Source: Rhodobacterales bacterium HKCCE2091 (GTDB lineage: Bacteria > Pseudomonadota > Alphaproteobacteria > Rhodobacterales > Rhodobacteraceae). From it: a DNA stretch of 64,000 nucleotides. Both the position numbers and the translations under genes were made by a program. The notes beneath the pieces are model-generated. The model saw nothing but the letters and a program-made list of their open reading frames with translations, made no database searches and was not told the DNA's origin. Of the stretch, positions 22,854 to 32,647 are shown piece by piece. The stretch covers positions 124,001 to 188,000 of the forward strand of contig WVSL01000001.1 of the NCBI GenBank assembly GCA_015689685.1. Direction: 5' to 3'. How positions within the stretch are numbered: position 1 is the stretch's first letter; each line of letters begins with the position of its first letter.

Positions 22854-24548
22854 TCACGCCGCCAGGTCGTCGTCGGTGAGCGCGTACAGATCCGCCGCCC
22901 CGCCGGTCGCGGCCGCCAGGTCCGCGTGGGCCAGGGGCAGGATGCGCTGCAGGTAGACCCGCGCCAGCCGCGCCCGTCCCGCGTCCTTCATCGCCGCGCG
23001 CAGGTGGTACCAGCCGCCGAGCACGCGGGCGAAACCCATCAGGTAGGACACCGCGCCCGCGAAGCGGTCGTTGAGGTCGAGCGCGAGCATCGCCTCGGTC
23101 GCGCCGCGGAGGTCCGACAGCGCCGCGCCGAGCGCCGCGCCCTCGTCCCCGGCCTCCGCGACCGTCGCCGCGATCTCGTCGAGCAGGGCCGCGATCGCCG
23201 CGCCGCCGTCCATCATCTTGCGGCCGACGAGGTCCATCGCCTGGATGCCGTTCGTGCCCTCGTAGATCGCGGTCACGCGGACGTCGCGGAAATACTGGGC
23301 GGCCCCGGTTTCCTCGATGAAGCCCATGCCCCCGTGGACCTGGATGCCGGCCTCGGCCACGGCGATCCCGGTCTCGGTTCCGTAGACCTTCACCAGCGGC
23401 GTCAGCAGCGCCGCGCGCGCCTTCCAGTCGGCCTCGCCGGTCGCCCGCGCGAGGTCGAGCGCGATGGCGAGGTCCAGCGCCATCGCCCGCGCCGCAAAGA
23501 CCTGCGCCTTCATCTCGCCGAGCATCCGGCGCACGTCGGCGTGGTCCATGATCGAGCCCGACCCGCCCTCGACCGGGGTGCGGCCCTGCTTGCGGTCCTG
23601 CGCGTGGGCCAGCGCGTGCTGGTAGGCCCCCTCGGCCACGCCGAGCCCCTGCACGCCGACGCCGAGCCGGGCGTTGTTCATCATCGTGAACATCGCCGCC
23701 ATTCCGCCATGGGGCTCGCCCACCAGCCAGCCGGTGGCGCCGTCGTACTGCATCACCGCCGTCGGCGACCCGTGCAGGCCCATCTTGTGTTCGAGGCTGA
23801 CCACCTTGAGCGAATTGGCGACGCCGGGGTTGCCGTCCGCGTCCGGGATCCGCTTCGGCACCACGAACAGGCTGATCCCCTTCGTCCCCGGCACCCCGTC
23901 CGGCAGGCGGGCGAGCACGAGGTGGACGACGTTCTCCGAGAAGTCGTTGTCGCCCCAGGAGATGTAGATCTTCTGCCCGGTGATCGCGTAGGTGCCGTCG
24001 CCGTTCGGCTCCGCCTTGGTGCGCAGCGCGCCCACGTCCGATCCCGCCTGCGGTTCGGTCAGGTTCATCGTGCCGCACCACTCGCCCGAGGCCAGTTTCG
24101 GCAGGTAGAGTTCCTTCAGCTCGTCCGACGCGTGATGCTCCAGCGCCTCGATCTGGCCCTGGGTCATCAGCGGGTTGAGCTGGAGCGACAGGCAGGACGA
24201 GGCCATCATCTCGTTGACCGCGGTCGCCAGCGTCAGCGGCAGGCCGAGCCCGCCGTAGTCCGGATCGGCGGTGATCGCGGTGAAGCCGCCATCGGCAATC
24301 GCGCGGTACGCCTCGGCGAAGCCGGGCGAGGTGCGGACGACGCCGTTTTCCAGCCGCGCCGGGTTCAGGTCGCCGACGCGGTTGAGCGGGGCCAGCACCT
24401 CCTCGGTCAGCCTGGCGGCGCCGTCGAGAATTGCGGCGACGGTGTCCGGCGTGGCCTCCGCGAACATCTCGGTCGCGGCGACGCGGTCCATGCCCAGGAC
24501 CTCGTCCATCAGGAACCTCAGGTCGGTCAGCGGGGCGCGATATGGCAT
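22854..24548 (-). CDS. Acyl-CoA dehydrogenase, DmdC-like long form
   Basis: A 564-residue FAD enzyme. It has an N-terminal helical extension, the substrate-binding MNLTEPQAGSDVGALRT and ITGQKIYISWGDND, and the C-terminal catalytic region TAIYEGTNGIQAMDLVGRK with the glutamate base, plus an extra 100-residue C-terminal domain. The long form matches the group that includes DmdC (methylmercaptopropionyl-CoA dehydrogenase) and long-chain homologues; DMSP catabolism is plausible in Rhodobacterales, but no dmdB or dmdD is near. It leads an operon with the small protein and the MBL hydrolase. Confidence 0.88.
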   Translation of the reverse strand: MPYRAPLTDLRFLMDEVLGMDRVAATEMFAEATPDTVAAILDGAARLTEEVLAPLNRVGDLNPARLENGVVRTSPGFAEAYRAIADGGFTAITADPDYGGLGLPLTLATAVNEMMASSCLSLQLNPLMTQGQIEALEHHASDELKELYLPKLASGEWCGTMNLTEPQAGSDVGALRTKAEPNGDGTYAITGQKIYISWGDNDFSENVVHLVLARLPDGVPGTKGISLFVVPKRIPDADGNPGVANSLKVVSLEHKMGLHGSPTAVMQYDGATGWLVGEPHGGMAAMFTMMNNARLGVGVQGLGVAEGAYQHALAHAQDRKQGRTPVEGGSGSIMDHADVRRMLGEMKAQVFAARAMALDLAIALDLARATGEADWKARAALLTPLVKVYGTETGIAVAEAGIQVHGGMGFIEETGAAQYFRDVRVTAIYEGTNGIQAMDLVGRKMMDGGAAIAALLDEIAATVAEAGDEGAALGAALSDLRGATEAMLALDLNDRFAGAVSYLMGFARVLGGWYHLRAAMKDAGRARLARVYLQRILPLAHADLAAATGGAADLYALTDDDLAA

Positions 24549-24665
24549 GAGGTCCTCCCTTGGCGGTGCGCGGGGCCCGAATTGCGCGGCGGGGCGCTTC
24601 GGGATATGCGCACCTGACTTGTCCCGGGGCCGTCCGGCCCGATCAACGCAAACGTTACGTCACCG

Positions 24666-25625
24666 ATGAGCGGCCGTCAGCCCGAAATCCTTGCCCCCGA
24701 TGCCGACGGGATCGCCCGCGCCGCGGCGCTGCTTTCGCAGGGCGCGCTGGTCGCGATGCCGACCGAGACGGTCTACGGTCTTGCCGCCGACGCGAGGAAC
24801 GACCGCGCGGTGGCACAGGTCTTCGCCGCCAAGGGCCGGCCGGAGTTCAACCCGCTGATCGTCCACGTCCCCGACCTCGCCGCCGCCGAGGCCCTGGCCC
24901 ATGTGCCCCAGACCGCGCGCGACCTGGCGCAGGCGTTCTGGCCGGGGCCGCTGACGATGGTCCTGCCGCTGAAGCCCGGCGCGGGCCTGTCGCCGCTGGT
25001 CACGGCGGGGCTGCCGACGGTGGCGATCCGGGTGCCCGCGCACAAGGCGGCGCAGGCGCTTCTGCGGGCCTTCGGCGGGCCGGTCGCGGCGCCCTCCGCC
25101 AACCCCTCGGGCCGGATCAGCCCGACCACTGCGGCCCATGTCGCGGACGGTCTCGGCGATGCGGTCGCGGCGATCCTCGATGCCGGGCCCTGTTCCGTGG
25201 GGGTCGAATCCACCATCCTGCGGGTCGACGACCTCCGAACGGTCCTGCTGCGGGAAGGCGGGCTGCCGCGCGAGGCGCTCCTGCCGCTCGCGGGTGCCCT
25301 GCCCGCCGACACCACCCCCGCCGCCGTCAGCGCGCCCGGGCAACTCGCCAGCCACTACGCCCCCCGCGCATCGGTCGAGATCGACAGCGACCTGTCCGAT
25401 CCCGGCGCGGTGCGGATCGGCTTCGGCCGCGGGCCGGAGGCGGAGTTCAACCTCTCGCCTGTGGGCGACATGGTGGAGGCCGCGGCGAACCTGTTCGCGA
25501 TGCTGCACGCCGCGGACGCGATGGCGGGGGATGGCGGGCGGATCGCGGTCGCGCCGGTGCCGGACCACGGTCTCGGTCGCGCGATCAACGACCGCCTGCG
25601 CCGCGCCGCCTCTGCCCGCGGCTGA
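24666..25625 (+). CDS. L-threonylcarbamoyladenylate synthase (Sua5 type)
   Basis: A 319-residue protein with the YrdC domain (LVAMPTETVYGLAADARNDR, IFAAKGRPEFNPL-like block, PLTMVLPLKPG and PSANPSGRISPTTAAH) and the extra C-terminal Sua5 domain (PGQLASHYAPRA, then GFGRGPEAEFNLS). It makes threonylcarbamoyl-AMP from threonine, bicarbonate and ATP, the first step of tRNA t6A37 formation. The length marks the full Sua5 form rather than the short TsaC. It is divergent from the acyl-CoA dehydrogenase gene. Confidence 0.95.
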   Translation: MSGRQPEILAPDADGIARAAALLSQGALVAMPTETVYGLAADARNDRAVAQVFAAKGRPEFNPLIVHVPDLAAAEALAHVPQTARDLAQAFWPGPLTMVLPLKPGAGLSPLVTAGLPTVAIRVPAHKAAQALLRAFGGPVAAPSANPSGRISPTTAAHVADGLGDAVAAILDAGPCSVGVESTILRVDDLRTVLLREGGLPREALLPLAGALPADTTPAAVSAPGQLASHYAPRASVEIDSDLSDPGAVRIGFGRGPEAEFNLSPVGDMVEAAANLFAMLHAADAMAGDGGRIAVAPVPDHGLGRAINDRLRRAASARG

Positions 25626-25633
25626 TCCGCGGT

Positions 25634-26221
25634 TCAGGCGCGCCCGGCCTCGGAACTCAGCACGAGCGGGTCGATGCCCATGCTGGCGAGCGCGGCCTCC
25701 CACTTGCCGTCCATCGTCCGGCCGAGGACCACGGTCGGAGAGGCGTCGCAGGTCAGCCAGCCGTTCAGCGCGATCTCGGCCTCGAGCTGCTGCGGCCCCC
25801 ACCCGGCATAGCCGAGCGCGAGCAGCGCCTCGCGCGGGCCGCGGCCGTTGGCGATCTCCTCGAGGATGTCGAGCGTGGCGGTCATCGCGAAGCGGTTGTC
25901 GATCCGCATCGTGCCGTCGCCGTCATCGCCGCCCCGGCCCTTGTACGAGGCCCGGTGCAGGACGAAGCCGCGCCCGGTTTCGACCGGGCCGCCGAAGCAC
26001 ACCGGAAGGTCGGGCACGCAGTCGCCCTCGACGCCGAGTTGGTCGAACATCTCGGCCAGCGTGATCTCGGGGATCGCGCGGTTCACGATCAGGCCCATCG
26101 CGCCTTCGGGCGAATGGGCGCAGAGGAACACGACCGACCCGGCAAAGCGTGGGTCACCCATGCCGGGCATGGCGATGAGCAGCTGGCCGGTCAGGTCGGA
26201 GGGCGCTGTGGCGGTCGGCAT
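25634..26221 (-). CDS. YqgE/AlgH family protein
   Basis: A 195-residue protein with the whole YqgE signature: LTGQLLIAMPGMGDPRFAGS, VVFLCAHSPEGAMGLIVNR, VCFGGPVETGRGFVLHR and LGYAGWGPQQLEAEIALNGW. YqgE/AlgH is widespread, but its biochemical role is not settled. ATG at 26221 is preferred because the conserved region starts six residues later; an in-frame start at 26296 adds 25 residues of low-complexity sequence. It is convergent with the Sua5 gene and divergent from the DsbD-like gene. Confidence 0.93.
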   Translation of the reverse strand: MPTATAPSDLTGQLLIAMPGMGDPRFAGSVVFLCAHSPEGAMGLIVNRAIPEITLAEMFDQLGVEGDCVPDLPVCFGGPVETGRGFVLHRASYKGRGGDDGDGTMRIDNRFAMTATLDILEEIANGRGPREALLALGYAGWGPQQLEAEIALNGWLTCDASPTVVLGRTMDGKWEAALASMGIDPLVLSSEAGRA

Positions 26222-26338
26222 GGTGACAGGGAGTGTGGGCGCGATGCCCCCTGCATTCAAGCGGGTTGCCGGGGCCTGCGGCGGCGGGTCGCTCAAACGT
26301 GACTTCCCCGCGGGCCCGGATCCGGCCTATGGAACCCC

Positions 26339-27160
26339 ATGCGCCGTCTTGCCCGTCTCACCCGTCTCGCCACCGCCGCCGCGACCGCCGTCGCTGTCGT
26401 CGCCGGTCCCGCCCTGCCGGCCGCGGCGCAGGCGTTCGACCCGTCCGGCATCGTCGAGATGCGGCTGCTGCCGGGCTGGCGGCAGGACGACGGCAGCCAT
26501 GTCGCGGCGCTGGAAATTCGGCTCGCGCCGGGGTGGAAGACCTACTGGCGCAGCCCCGGAGAGGGCGGCATCCCGCCCGAATTGCGGCTCGATGCCGAGA
26601 TCGTCGGGCAGCACTGGCCGAGCCCCGAGATCTTCACCTCGAACGGCCTGACCACCGTGGGCTACAGCGACGCCGTGATCCTGCCGCTGGAGCTTGCCCT
26701 GTCGCCGGGCCAAACCCGCCTGACCGGCGAGGCCGCGATTGGCGTGTGCAGCGATGTCTGCGTGCCGGTCTCGGCCCGGATCGAGGCCGACCTGCCGGCG
26801 GAGGGGCGGCGCGACCCGCGCATCGTCGCGGCCATCGCCGACGACCCGATGACCGCCGCCGAGGCCGGGGCCGGCGCGGCCACCTGCAGCCTGCGGCCGA
26901 TCCCGGACGGGTTGAGGGTGGAGGCGCGGCTGCCGGTGCCGCAAGGCGGCGGCAGCAACGAGGTCGTGGTGTTCGAACTGCCCGACCGGGCGATCTGGAT
27001 CTCGGGCGCCGAGACCGCGCGGGCGGGCGGAATCGTGACCGCCAGCGCCGACATCGTTCCGCCCGATGCGGGGCCCTTCGCGCTGGATCGGTCGAGCCTG
27101 CGGATCACGCTGCTCGATGGCGGGCGGGCGGTCGAGTGGCAGGGCTGCCGCGCGGGCTGA
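26339..27160 (+). CDS. Periplasmic DsbD-alpha-like domain protein
   Basis: A 273-residue protein with a signal peptide (cleavage near residue 31, AAAQA) and a domain like the N-terminal part of DsbD/ScsB: HVAALEIRLAPGWKTYWRSP, then GEGGIPPELRLDAEIVG and the paired cysteines in IGVCSDVCVPVSARI. In full DsbD this domain passes electrons to periplasmic partners; here the membrane and thioredoxin domains are absent. It may take electrons from a separate CcdA-type protein. It is convergent with the RND pump gene. Confidence 0.85.
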   Translation: MRRLARLTRLATAAATAVAVVAGPALPAAAQAFDPSGIVEMRLLPGWRQDDGSHVAALEIRLAPGWKTYWRSPGEGGIPPELRLDAEIVGQHWPSPEIFTSNGLTTVGYSDAVILPLELALSPGQTRLTGEAAIGVCSDVCVPVSARIEADLPAEGRRDPRIVAAIADDPMTAAEAGAGAATCSLRPIPDGLRVEARLPVPQGGGSNEVVVFELPDRAIWISGAETARAGGIVTASADIVPPDAGPFALDRSSLRITLLDGGRAVEWQGCRAG

Positions 27161-27167
27161 GCCCGGA

Positions 27168-30100
27168 TCAGCCCGCCGCCGCCTGCCGCCCCGAGCGCTG
27201 ACCGAGCACCGCGGCCCCGACCGCGCCCGCGACGAGGCAGACCAGCGCCGACCCGACGATGAACAGCACCAGCGACCCGCCGGGCAGGCCCGGAACGGAC
27301 AGGACCGGCGCGCCGGTCACCAGCTCGGCGCCGAGCGTCAGCGCGAACAGCACCGCCGACAGCGCCGCCGCCACCGCGACCGTCACGGCGAGGCCCGGCG
27401 CACGCCCCGCCGCCACCGCGACCCGGCGCACCGCCCGGACCCGCACGCCGACATCCTGTTGCAGGGCAAGGATCGCGGGCACGACGAAGAGCACGATGAA
27501 CATCCCGAAGCCGAGCCCGTAGACCAGCGTGATGACCGTGGGCTTCAGGAACTGCGCCTGCTGCGAACCCTCGTAGAGCAGCGGCGCGAGGCCGAGCACC
27601 GTCGTCGCCGTGGTCAGCAGGACCGGGCGCAGCCGGTCGGCCACGCCATCGACGATGGCCGGGACGATGCCGCGGTTCTCGGCGTATTCGTCGATCGTGG
27701 TCACGAGGACGATAGAGTCGTTGATGATGATCCCGGTCATGCCGATCAGGCCAACGACCGAGAACATCGACAGCGGCACGTCCCACAGGGCGTGGCCCCA
27801 GATCGCGCCTATGAGCCCGAACGGGATCACCGCCATCACCACCATCGGTCGGGTCCAGCTTGCGAAGACCCAGGCCAGCACGAGGTAGATCCCCGCGAGG
27901 CAGAGACCGAGGCCGAGAAGCGCGTCGGACAGGAACTCGTTCTCCTGCTCCGCGAGACCCGCGAGCTGCCAGCCGACGCCGTGATCGGCGGCGATCTGCG
28001 GCAGGATCGTGTCCCGAAGCTCCGCCATGATCTCGGCGGCGCGGGCCGGGTCGTCCTCGGACAGGTCGCCGGTGACGGAGACGGTGACCGTCCCGTTCTC
28101 GCGCAGGACGGTCGAGAAACCGGTGCGCTCGGTCGTGCGCACGATGTCCGCGAGCGGCACGTATTCGCCTTCTGCGCTGCGCAGGAGCATCCGTTCGAGG
28201 AAATCCGCGGTCAGTTCGTCGTCGGGAAGTTCCACCCGGATCGAGCCGGTGCGGACGCCATCGGGGAAGGTCGCGGCCTCGATCCCGCCGAGCCGGTTCC
28301 GCAGCACGCTGCCGAGCGCGCCGATGTCGAAGCCGAGCGCCTCGCCCTGCGGGGTCAGGGTCAGGCTGATCTCGGACCGGTCGTAGGCGAGGTTGTCCTC
28401 CAGCGCCGAGACCTCGCCGTATTGCGCCAGCGCGGCCTTCAGCGCCTCCGCGGCCTCCTTCAGCACCGAGATGTCGGCGCCGACCAGTTCCACGTCGATG
28501 GCGTCGCCGCCGGGACCGCCGCGCCAGCCACGGAAGCTGACCTCCTCAACCAGCGGAAGCTGGCGGACTTCCTCCTGCAGGTCGGCGACGAAGGCGAAGG
28601 ACGAATAGGGCCTGAGATCGGCGTCGATCATCTCGATCGAGATCGAGCCGAGCAGGTCCGCGTCCTTGTTCTCGGCCGAGGCGAGGCCGCGGCCCGATCC
28701 GCCGCCGATCTCGGCGAGAACGTAGGCCATCGGGTTCAGCCCGTATTCCTCCTCGTAGCGGGCGGCGACGGCCTCGGCGGCGCGCTGCATCTCGCGCATC
28801 ATCGCGAGCGTGTCGTCCCGGCCCGCGCCGTCGAGCATCGCGAAGTTGCCGGAGACCGAGCTGAGTTCCGGCGCGTTGAAGAACCGCCAGGTCACGTCGC
28901 CCCGGATGAACAGCGCCGCCTGCGTCGCCAGGAGCGCGATGGCCCCCGCCAGCACCGGGTAGCGCGCCCAGATCACGAACCGCATCAGCGGGCGCATCAG
29001 GCTGTCACGGACCCAGGTGAACCCCCGGTTCACCTGCCGCGACGGCCAGTCGTACCAATGTTCCTTCCGCGAATGGCTCAGCGCGTGGGCCATGTGGTTC
29101 GGCAGGATCAGGAAGCATTCGATCAGCGACGCCATCAGCACCGCGATGACCGCGAAGGGGATTGCCGCGATCATCTCGCCGAAGCGGCCGCCGATGGCCG
29201 TCAGCCCGGCGAAGGCGATGACCGTGGTCAGGGTCGCCGAGAACACCGGCGCGGCCATGCGCCGGGCCGCGTTCTCGGCCGCGTTGACCGGGCTCTCGCG
29301 CAGGCGGCGCGCGCGGAAATCGGCGTGTTCACCGACCACGATCGCGTCGTCCACCACGATCCCGAGCGTGATGATGAGCGCGAAGAGCGAGATCATGTTC
29401 AGCGTCTGCCCGGCGATGAACATGATCGCGAGCGTGGCCAGCATCGACACCGGGATGCCCATCGCGACCCAGAACGCCGTGCGCGCGTTGAGGAACAGGA
29501 ACAGGAGCACCAGAACGAGGCCGAGCCCGATCAGCCCGTTGTCCATCAAGAGGTCCAGCCGCGCCGAGATGAACTCCGCCCTCGTGCGGATCAGGTCGAT
29601 CTGCACGCCGGTCGGCAGGGTCGCCTGCATCTCGGCGGCGACGACCTCGACCTGGTGCTGGATGCCGATGGCGTCGCCCTGGTCGGACCGGTCGACGCGG
29701 ACCGAGACCGCCGGGTTGCCGCCGACGAAGAGCGCCCGGTCGCGGTCGGGGCCGAGGGCGGTGACGGTGGCGATGTCGCCGATGGTCAGGGTCGAGCCGT
29801 CGGCGTTGCGGCGCAGGACCAGCCCGGCGATGTCGGCGGCGCTGCGCCGCTCCGCACCGGTGCGGATCCGCGCGTTGGCGGCGTCGACCGCGCCAGCGGG
29901 CGAGGTATCCGCGGCGCCCGCGATGATCGCCGCGATCTCGGCCATCGTGATGTCGTGCTGGTAGAGCGACGAGGACGGCACCTCGACCATCACCTGCGAC
30001 GCCGAGACCCCGGTCACCGTGGCCCGCGTCACCCCCGCCGCGAACAGCCGCCCGACGAATTCGTCCGCGAACCGGCCGAGCTGTTCCGGCGACACCGGAC

Positions 30101-30551
30101 CGGTGATGACGACATCGGTGACCCGGTCGCGCCAGGCCGAGCGGCTGACCACCGGGTCGTCGGCGTCCTCCGGCAGGTCCGAGGCCGCGCCGACCGCCTG
30201 TTCCACGTCGTCGGCGGCCCGGCCCATGTCCCACCCGGGCTCGAATTCCAGCTCCATCGACGCGCGGCCCTCCCGCGCGCGGGAGGTGACGGAGGTCACG
30301 CCCTCCACCGCCAGCAGGGTCGGTTCCAGCACCGCGACGATGGCGCGGTCCACGTCCTCCGCCCCGGCGCCGTCCCAGGACACGCTGACGTCGATTTCCT
30401 GCACGATCACGTCGGGGAAATACTGCGCCCGCAGGTTCGGCGCGGCGGCGAGACCGGCGATGACGAGAAGCGCGAGCAGGAGGTTCGCGGCGGTAGCGTG
30501 GCGGGTGAAGTAGGACAGGATGCCCGAGGCGCGTGCGGGAACCTCGCGCAT
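27168..30551 (-). CDS. RND-family efflux transporter, permease subunit
   Basis: A 1127-residue inner-membrane pump of the AcrB/MexB superfamily. The N-terminal helix and porter start (YFTRHATAANLLLALLVIAG, then PNLRAQYFPDVIVQEIDVSV) are typical. The proton relay is in GIVVDDAIVVGEHADFRARR, and twelve helices with two large periplasmic loops can be placed. It works with the adaptor encoded 4 bases upstream and an outer-membrane channel not in the window. The divergent porter sequence puts it in the poorly studied HAE-1-like group, so drugs, lipids or metabolites are all possible cargo. Confidence 0.95.
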   Translation of the reverse strand: MREVPARASGILSYFTRHATAANLLLALLVIAGLAAAPNLRAQYFPDVIVQEIDVSVSWDGAGAEDVDRAIVAVLEPTLLAVEGVTSVTSRAREGRASMELEFEPGWDMGRAADDVEQAVGAASDLPEDADDPVVSRSAWRDRVTDVVITGPVSPEQLGRFADEFVGRLFAAGVTRATVTGVSASQVMVEVPSSSLYQHDITMAEIAAIIAGAADTSPAGAVDAANARIRTGAERRSAADIAGLVLRRNADGSTLTIGDIATVTALGPDRDRALFVGGNPAVSVRVDRSDQGDAIGIQHQVEVVAAEMQATLPTGVQIDLIRTRAEFISARLDLLMDNGLIGLGLVLVLLFLFLNARTAFWVAMGIPVSMLATLAIMFIAGQTLNMISLFALIITLGIVVDDAIVVGEHADFRARRLRESPVNAAENAARRMAAPVFSATLTTVIAFAGLTAIGGRFGEMIAAIPFAVIAVLMASLIECFLILPNHMAHALSHSRKEHWYDWPSRQVNRGFTWVRDSLMRPLMRFVIWARYPVLAGAIALLATQAALFIRGDVTWRFFNAPELSSVSGNFAMLDGAGRDDTLAMMREMQRAAEAVAARYEEEYGLNPMAYVLAEIGGGSGRGLASAENKDADLLGSISIEMIDADLRPYSSFAFVADLQEEVRQLPLVEEVSFRGWRGGPGGDAIDVELVGADISVLKEAAEALKAALAQYGEVSALEDNLAYDRSEISLTLTPQGEALGFDIGALGSVLRNRLGGIEAATFPDGVRTGSIRVELPDDELTADFLERMLLRSAEGEYVPLADIVRTTERTGFSTVLRENGTVTVSVTGDLSEDDPARAAEIMAELRDTILPQIAADHGVGWQLAGLAEQENEFLSDALLGLGLCLAGIYLVLAWVFASWTRPMVVMAVIPFGLIGAIWGHALWDVPLSMFSVVGLIGMTGIIINDSIVLVTTIDEYAENRGIVPAIVDGVADRLRPVLLTTATTVLGLAPLLYEGSQQAQFLKPTVITLVYGLGFGMFIVLFVVPAILALQQDVGVRVRAVRRVAVAAGRAPGLAVTVAVAAALSAVLFALTLGAELVTGAPVLSVPGLPGGSLVLFIVGSALVCLVAGAVGAAVLGQRSGRQAAAG

Positions 30552-30555
30552 CCCC

Positions 30556-32031
30556 TCAGCTCCCCATCCGGGCTTCGATCCGGGCGACGATGCGCGCCGG
30601 GACCTCGTCCTGGCTGAGCTGTTCCAGCATCCGCTGGCGTACGTCCTCGGGCATGAAGCTGCTGCTTTCGACGAAGGCGATCAGGCGCGCCCGGCGCTCG
30701 GGGTCGAGCGGGATGGTCTCGGGCTCCGGTTCTGCCTCTGCCGTCTCGTCGCCCGCGCCGGTGCCGGGACGGATCGGGTTCACCCGGATGCCCGCGCCGA
30801 GAACCGGGGTTCGGGCCAGCACCACCTCGCGCCCGGCGAGATCCGGCGCGCGCAGGATCACGTCGTCGCCCTGCCGCCGCAGAAGCGTCGCCGCGTATTC
30901 CTCGAGCCGGTCTTCCTCGCCGAGGACGAGCAGTTCGGCTTCCCCGTCGATCGCGGTGGCGGGCAGGAGGAACACGCCGTCGAGCGTGGGTTCCTCCACC
31001 TCGACCGTCACGAAGTCGCCGACGCGGAACCCCGCCGCCCGGTCGAGCCGCGCGAACAGGAGCCGGCCGGACTGGCCCTCCGCGACGGCGCCGGATTCGC
31101 GGCTGAGAACGCCGGGCGCGGTGACGTCGAGCCCGAGCACGTCGAGCACCACCCGGACCGGCGCGCTCGGCAACCGCCCCTCGGTGCCGACGAGGCGGGC
31201 GTATTGCGCGGTGGAGACCCGGAACGCGACTTCGAGCGCGTCGGCGTCGATCAGCGTGGCGACCTGTTCGTTCTGCGTCACCAGCCGGCCGGCAACCAGA
31301 GTGACGTCGGCCAGCACCCCGTCGAAGCCCGCCCGCACCTCGGTATCGGCCAGGTCGCGCTCCGCCTCGGCCAGCGCGATCCCGGCGCGGTCGAGCCCCG
31401 TTCCGGCGAGGTCGAGCCGCGACTGGGCGGAGGCCAGCGCCTGCCGCCGGGACACGACCGACTGGTTGGCGGAGGCGGCGGCAAGTTCCGCCTCCTCGAC
31501 CGCCGCGGGCGAACCGACGCCGCGGGCCTGGATATCCTGCTGCCGGGCCAGCGCGCGGGCGCGCAGGTCGGCCTGGGCCTCGGCCGCCGCCAGGTCCTCG
31601 CGCGCCAGTTCCAGCGCGCGCTCGGCATCGGCCAGTTCGGCCTCGGCCTCGCGGTGATCGGTGCGGACGTTGGCCAGCGCGGCCTCCGCGTTGGCGGGGT
31701 CGATCCTGAACAGGAGATCCCCCGCCGTCACCGCGCCGCCGTCCTCGAACCCCTCGGCCAGTTCCACGACCTCGCCGGCGGCGGGCGCGCGCAATTCGAG
31801 CGTGCGGCGGGACCGGACCTCGCCGAAGGCGGTCAGGACGGGCGTCACCGTTTCGGGCGTCAGGGTCGCGACCTCGGCGGAATAAACCCGTTCGCGCGCG
31901 GCGATCGGGCGGCCCTCGTCCGCCAGCCGCGACTGCACCGCGCCCCACAGCGTCGCCACCGCCAGGGCCAGGAGGCCGACGGTCACGGCAAGAAGAAACA
32001 CGCCGGACAGGGCACGGCGGAAAAATCGCAT
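30556..32031 (-). CDS. RND efflux periplasmic adaptor subunit (HlyD/MFP family)
   Basis: A 491-residue adaptor. An N-terminal signal anchor (GVFLLAVTVGLLALAVATLW) is followed by a lipoyl-like domain split by a long coiled-coil hairpin (LADAERALELAREDLAAAEA, QADLRARALARQQDIQARGV), then barrel domains. The C-terminal 60 residues add an acidic linker and a small helical tail (ARLIAFVESSSFMPEDVRQR) that is unusual among adaptors. It bridges the pump to an outer-membrane channel. Start and stop leave only 4 bases to the pump gene, so the two form one operon. Confidence 0.93.
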   Translation of the reverse strand: MRFFRRALSGVFLLAVTVGLLALAVATLWGAVQSRLADEGRPIAARERVYSAEVATLTPETVTPVLTAFGEVRSRRTLELRAPAAGEVVELAEGFEDGGAVTAGDLLFRIDPANAEAALANVRTDHREAEAELADAERALELAREDLAAAEAQADLRARALARQQDIQARGVGSPAAVEEAELAAASANQSVVSRRQALASAQSRLDLAGTGLDRAGIALAEAERDLADTEVRAGFDGVLADVTLVAGRLVTQNEQVATLIDADALEVAFRVSTAQYARLVGTEGRLPSAPVRVVLDVLGLDVTAPGVLSRESGAVAEGQSGRLLFARLDRAAGFRVGDFVTVEVEEPTLDGVFLLPATAIDGEAELLVLGEEDRLEEYAATLLRRQGDDVILRAPDLAGREVVLARTPVLGAGIRVNPIRPGTGAGDETAEAEPEPETIPLDPERRARLIAFVESSSFMPEDVRQRMLEQLSQDEVPARIVARIEARMGS

Positions 32032-32116
32032 GGCGTCAAACCCGTGTGAGGCCCGCAGGGAAAGATAGTCCCGACCCGCGCGGCGGCCAAGTCTGTTGGT
32101 ATCACGACCGCGCGGG

Positions 32117-32647
32117 CTATTTCCGTCGCAAATGTTCGTCGAGCCGCGGCATGATCTCGACGAAGTTGCAGGGCTTGTGCCGGTAGTCGAGCTGCGGGGC
32201 GAGGATCTCGTCCCACGCGTCGCGGCAGGCCGAGCGGCTTCCGGGCAGCGCGAACAGGTAGGTCCCCTGCGCCACGCCGCCGGTGGCGCGGCTCTGCACG
32301 GCCGATGTTCCGATCTTCTGCATCGAGACGAGGGTGAAGACGGTGCCGAAGGCCTCGATCTCCTTCTCGTAGACGTCGCGATGCGCCTCCACGGTCACGT
32401 CGCGGCCGGTCAGCCCGGTGCCGCCGGTGGTCAGGATCACGTCGATGTCGGGATCGCCGCACCAGGCCCGAAGCTGGTCGGCGATGGCGGCGCGGTCGTC
32501 GGGCAGGATGTGGCGGGCGGACAGCGTGTGGCCCGCCGTCGTCAGCCGCTCCACCAGCAGGTCGCCGGAGGTGTCCTCCGCCAGCGTCCGCGTGTCGGAG
32601 ACGGCCAGGACGGCGATGCGGACGGGCAGGAATTCCCGGTCGGTCAT
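32117..32647 (-). CDS. moaB: Molybdenum cofactor biosynthesis protein MoaB
   Basis: A 176-residue protein of the MoaB/MogA fold. The pterin-binding and adenylylation motifs are seen as LAVSDTRTLAEDTSGDLL, ILTTGGTGLTGRDVTVEA and YLFALPGSRSACRDAWDEIL. It adenylylates molybdopterin before molybdenum insertion. The open frame continues far upstream, but ATG at 32647, overlapping the LysE stop (ATGA), is the natural start. It is the last gene of the UDG-secreted protein-LysE-MoaB chain; moaD, moaE and modABC elsewhere in the window complete the molybdenum theme. Confidence 0.94.
   Translation of the reverse strand: MTDREFLPVRIAVLAVSDTRTLAEDTSGDLLVERLTTAGHTLSARHILPDDRAAIADQLRAWCGDPDIDVILTTGGTGLTGRDVTVEAHRDVYEKEIEAFGTVFTLVSMQKIGTSAVQSRATGGVAQGTYLFALPGSRSACRDAWDEILAPQLDYRHKPCNFVEIMPRLDEHLRRK

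Noticed and set aside
27066-30617. A plus-strand open frame of nearly 1200 codons opposite the RND pump gene
   Set aside because: It mirrors the pump codon pattern, is full of Arg, Asp, His and Gln, and shows no family motif. The minus-strand gene has complete RND features, so this is a G+C-driven shadow.
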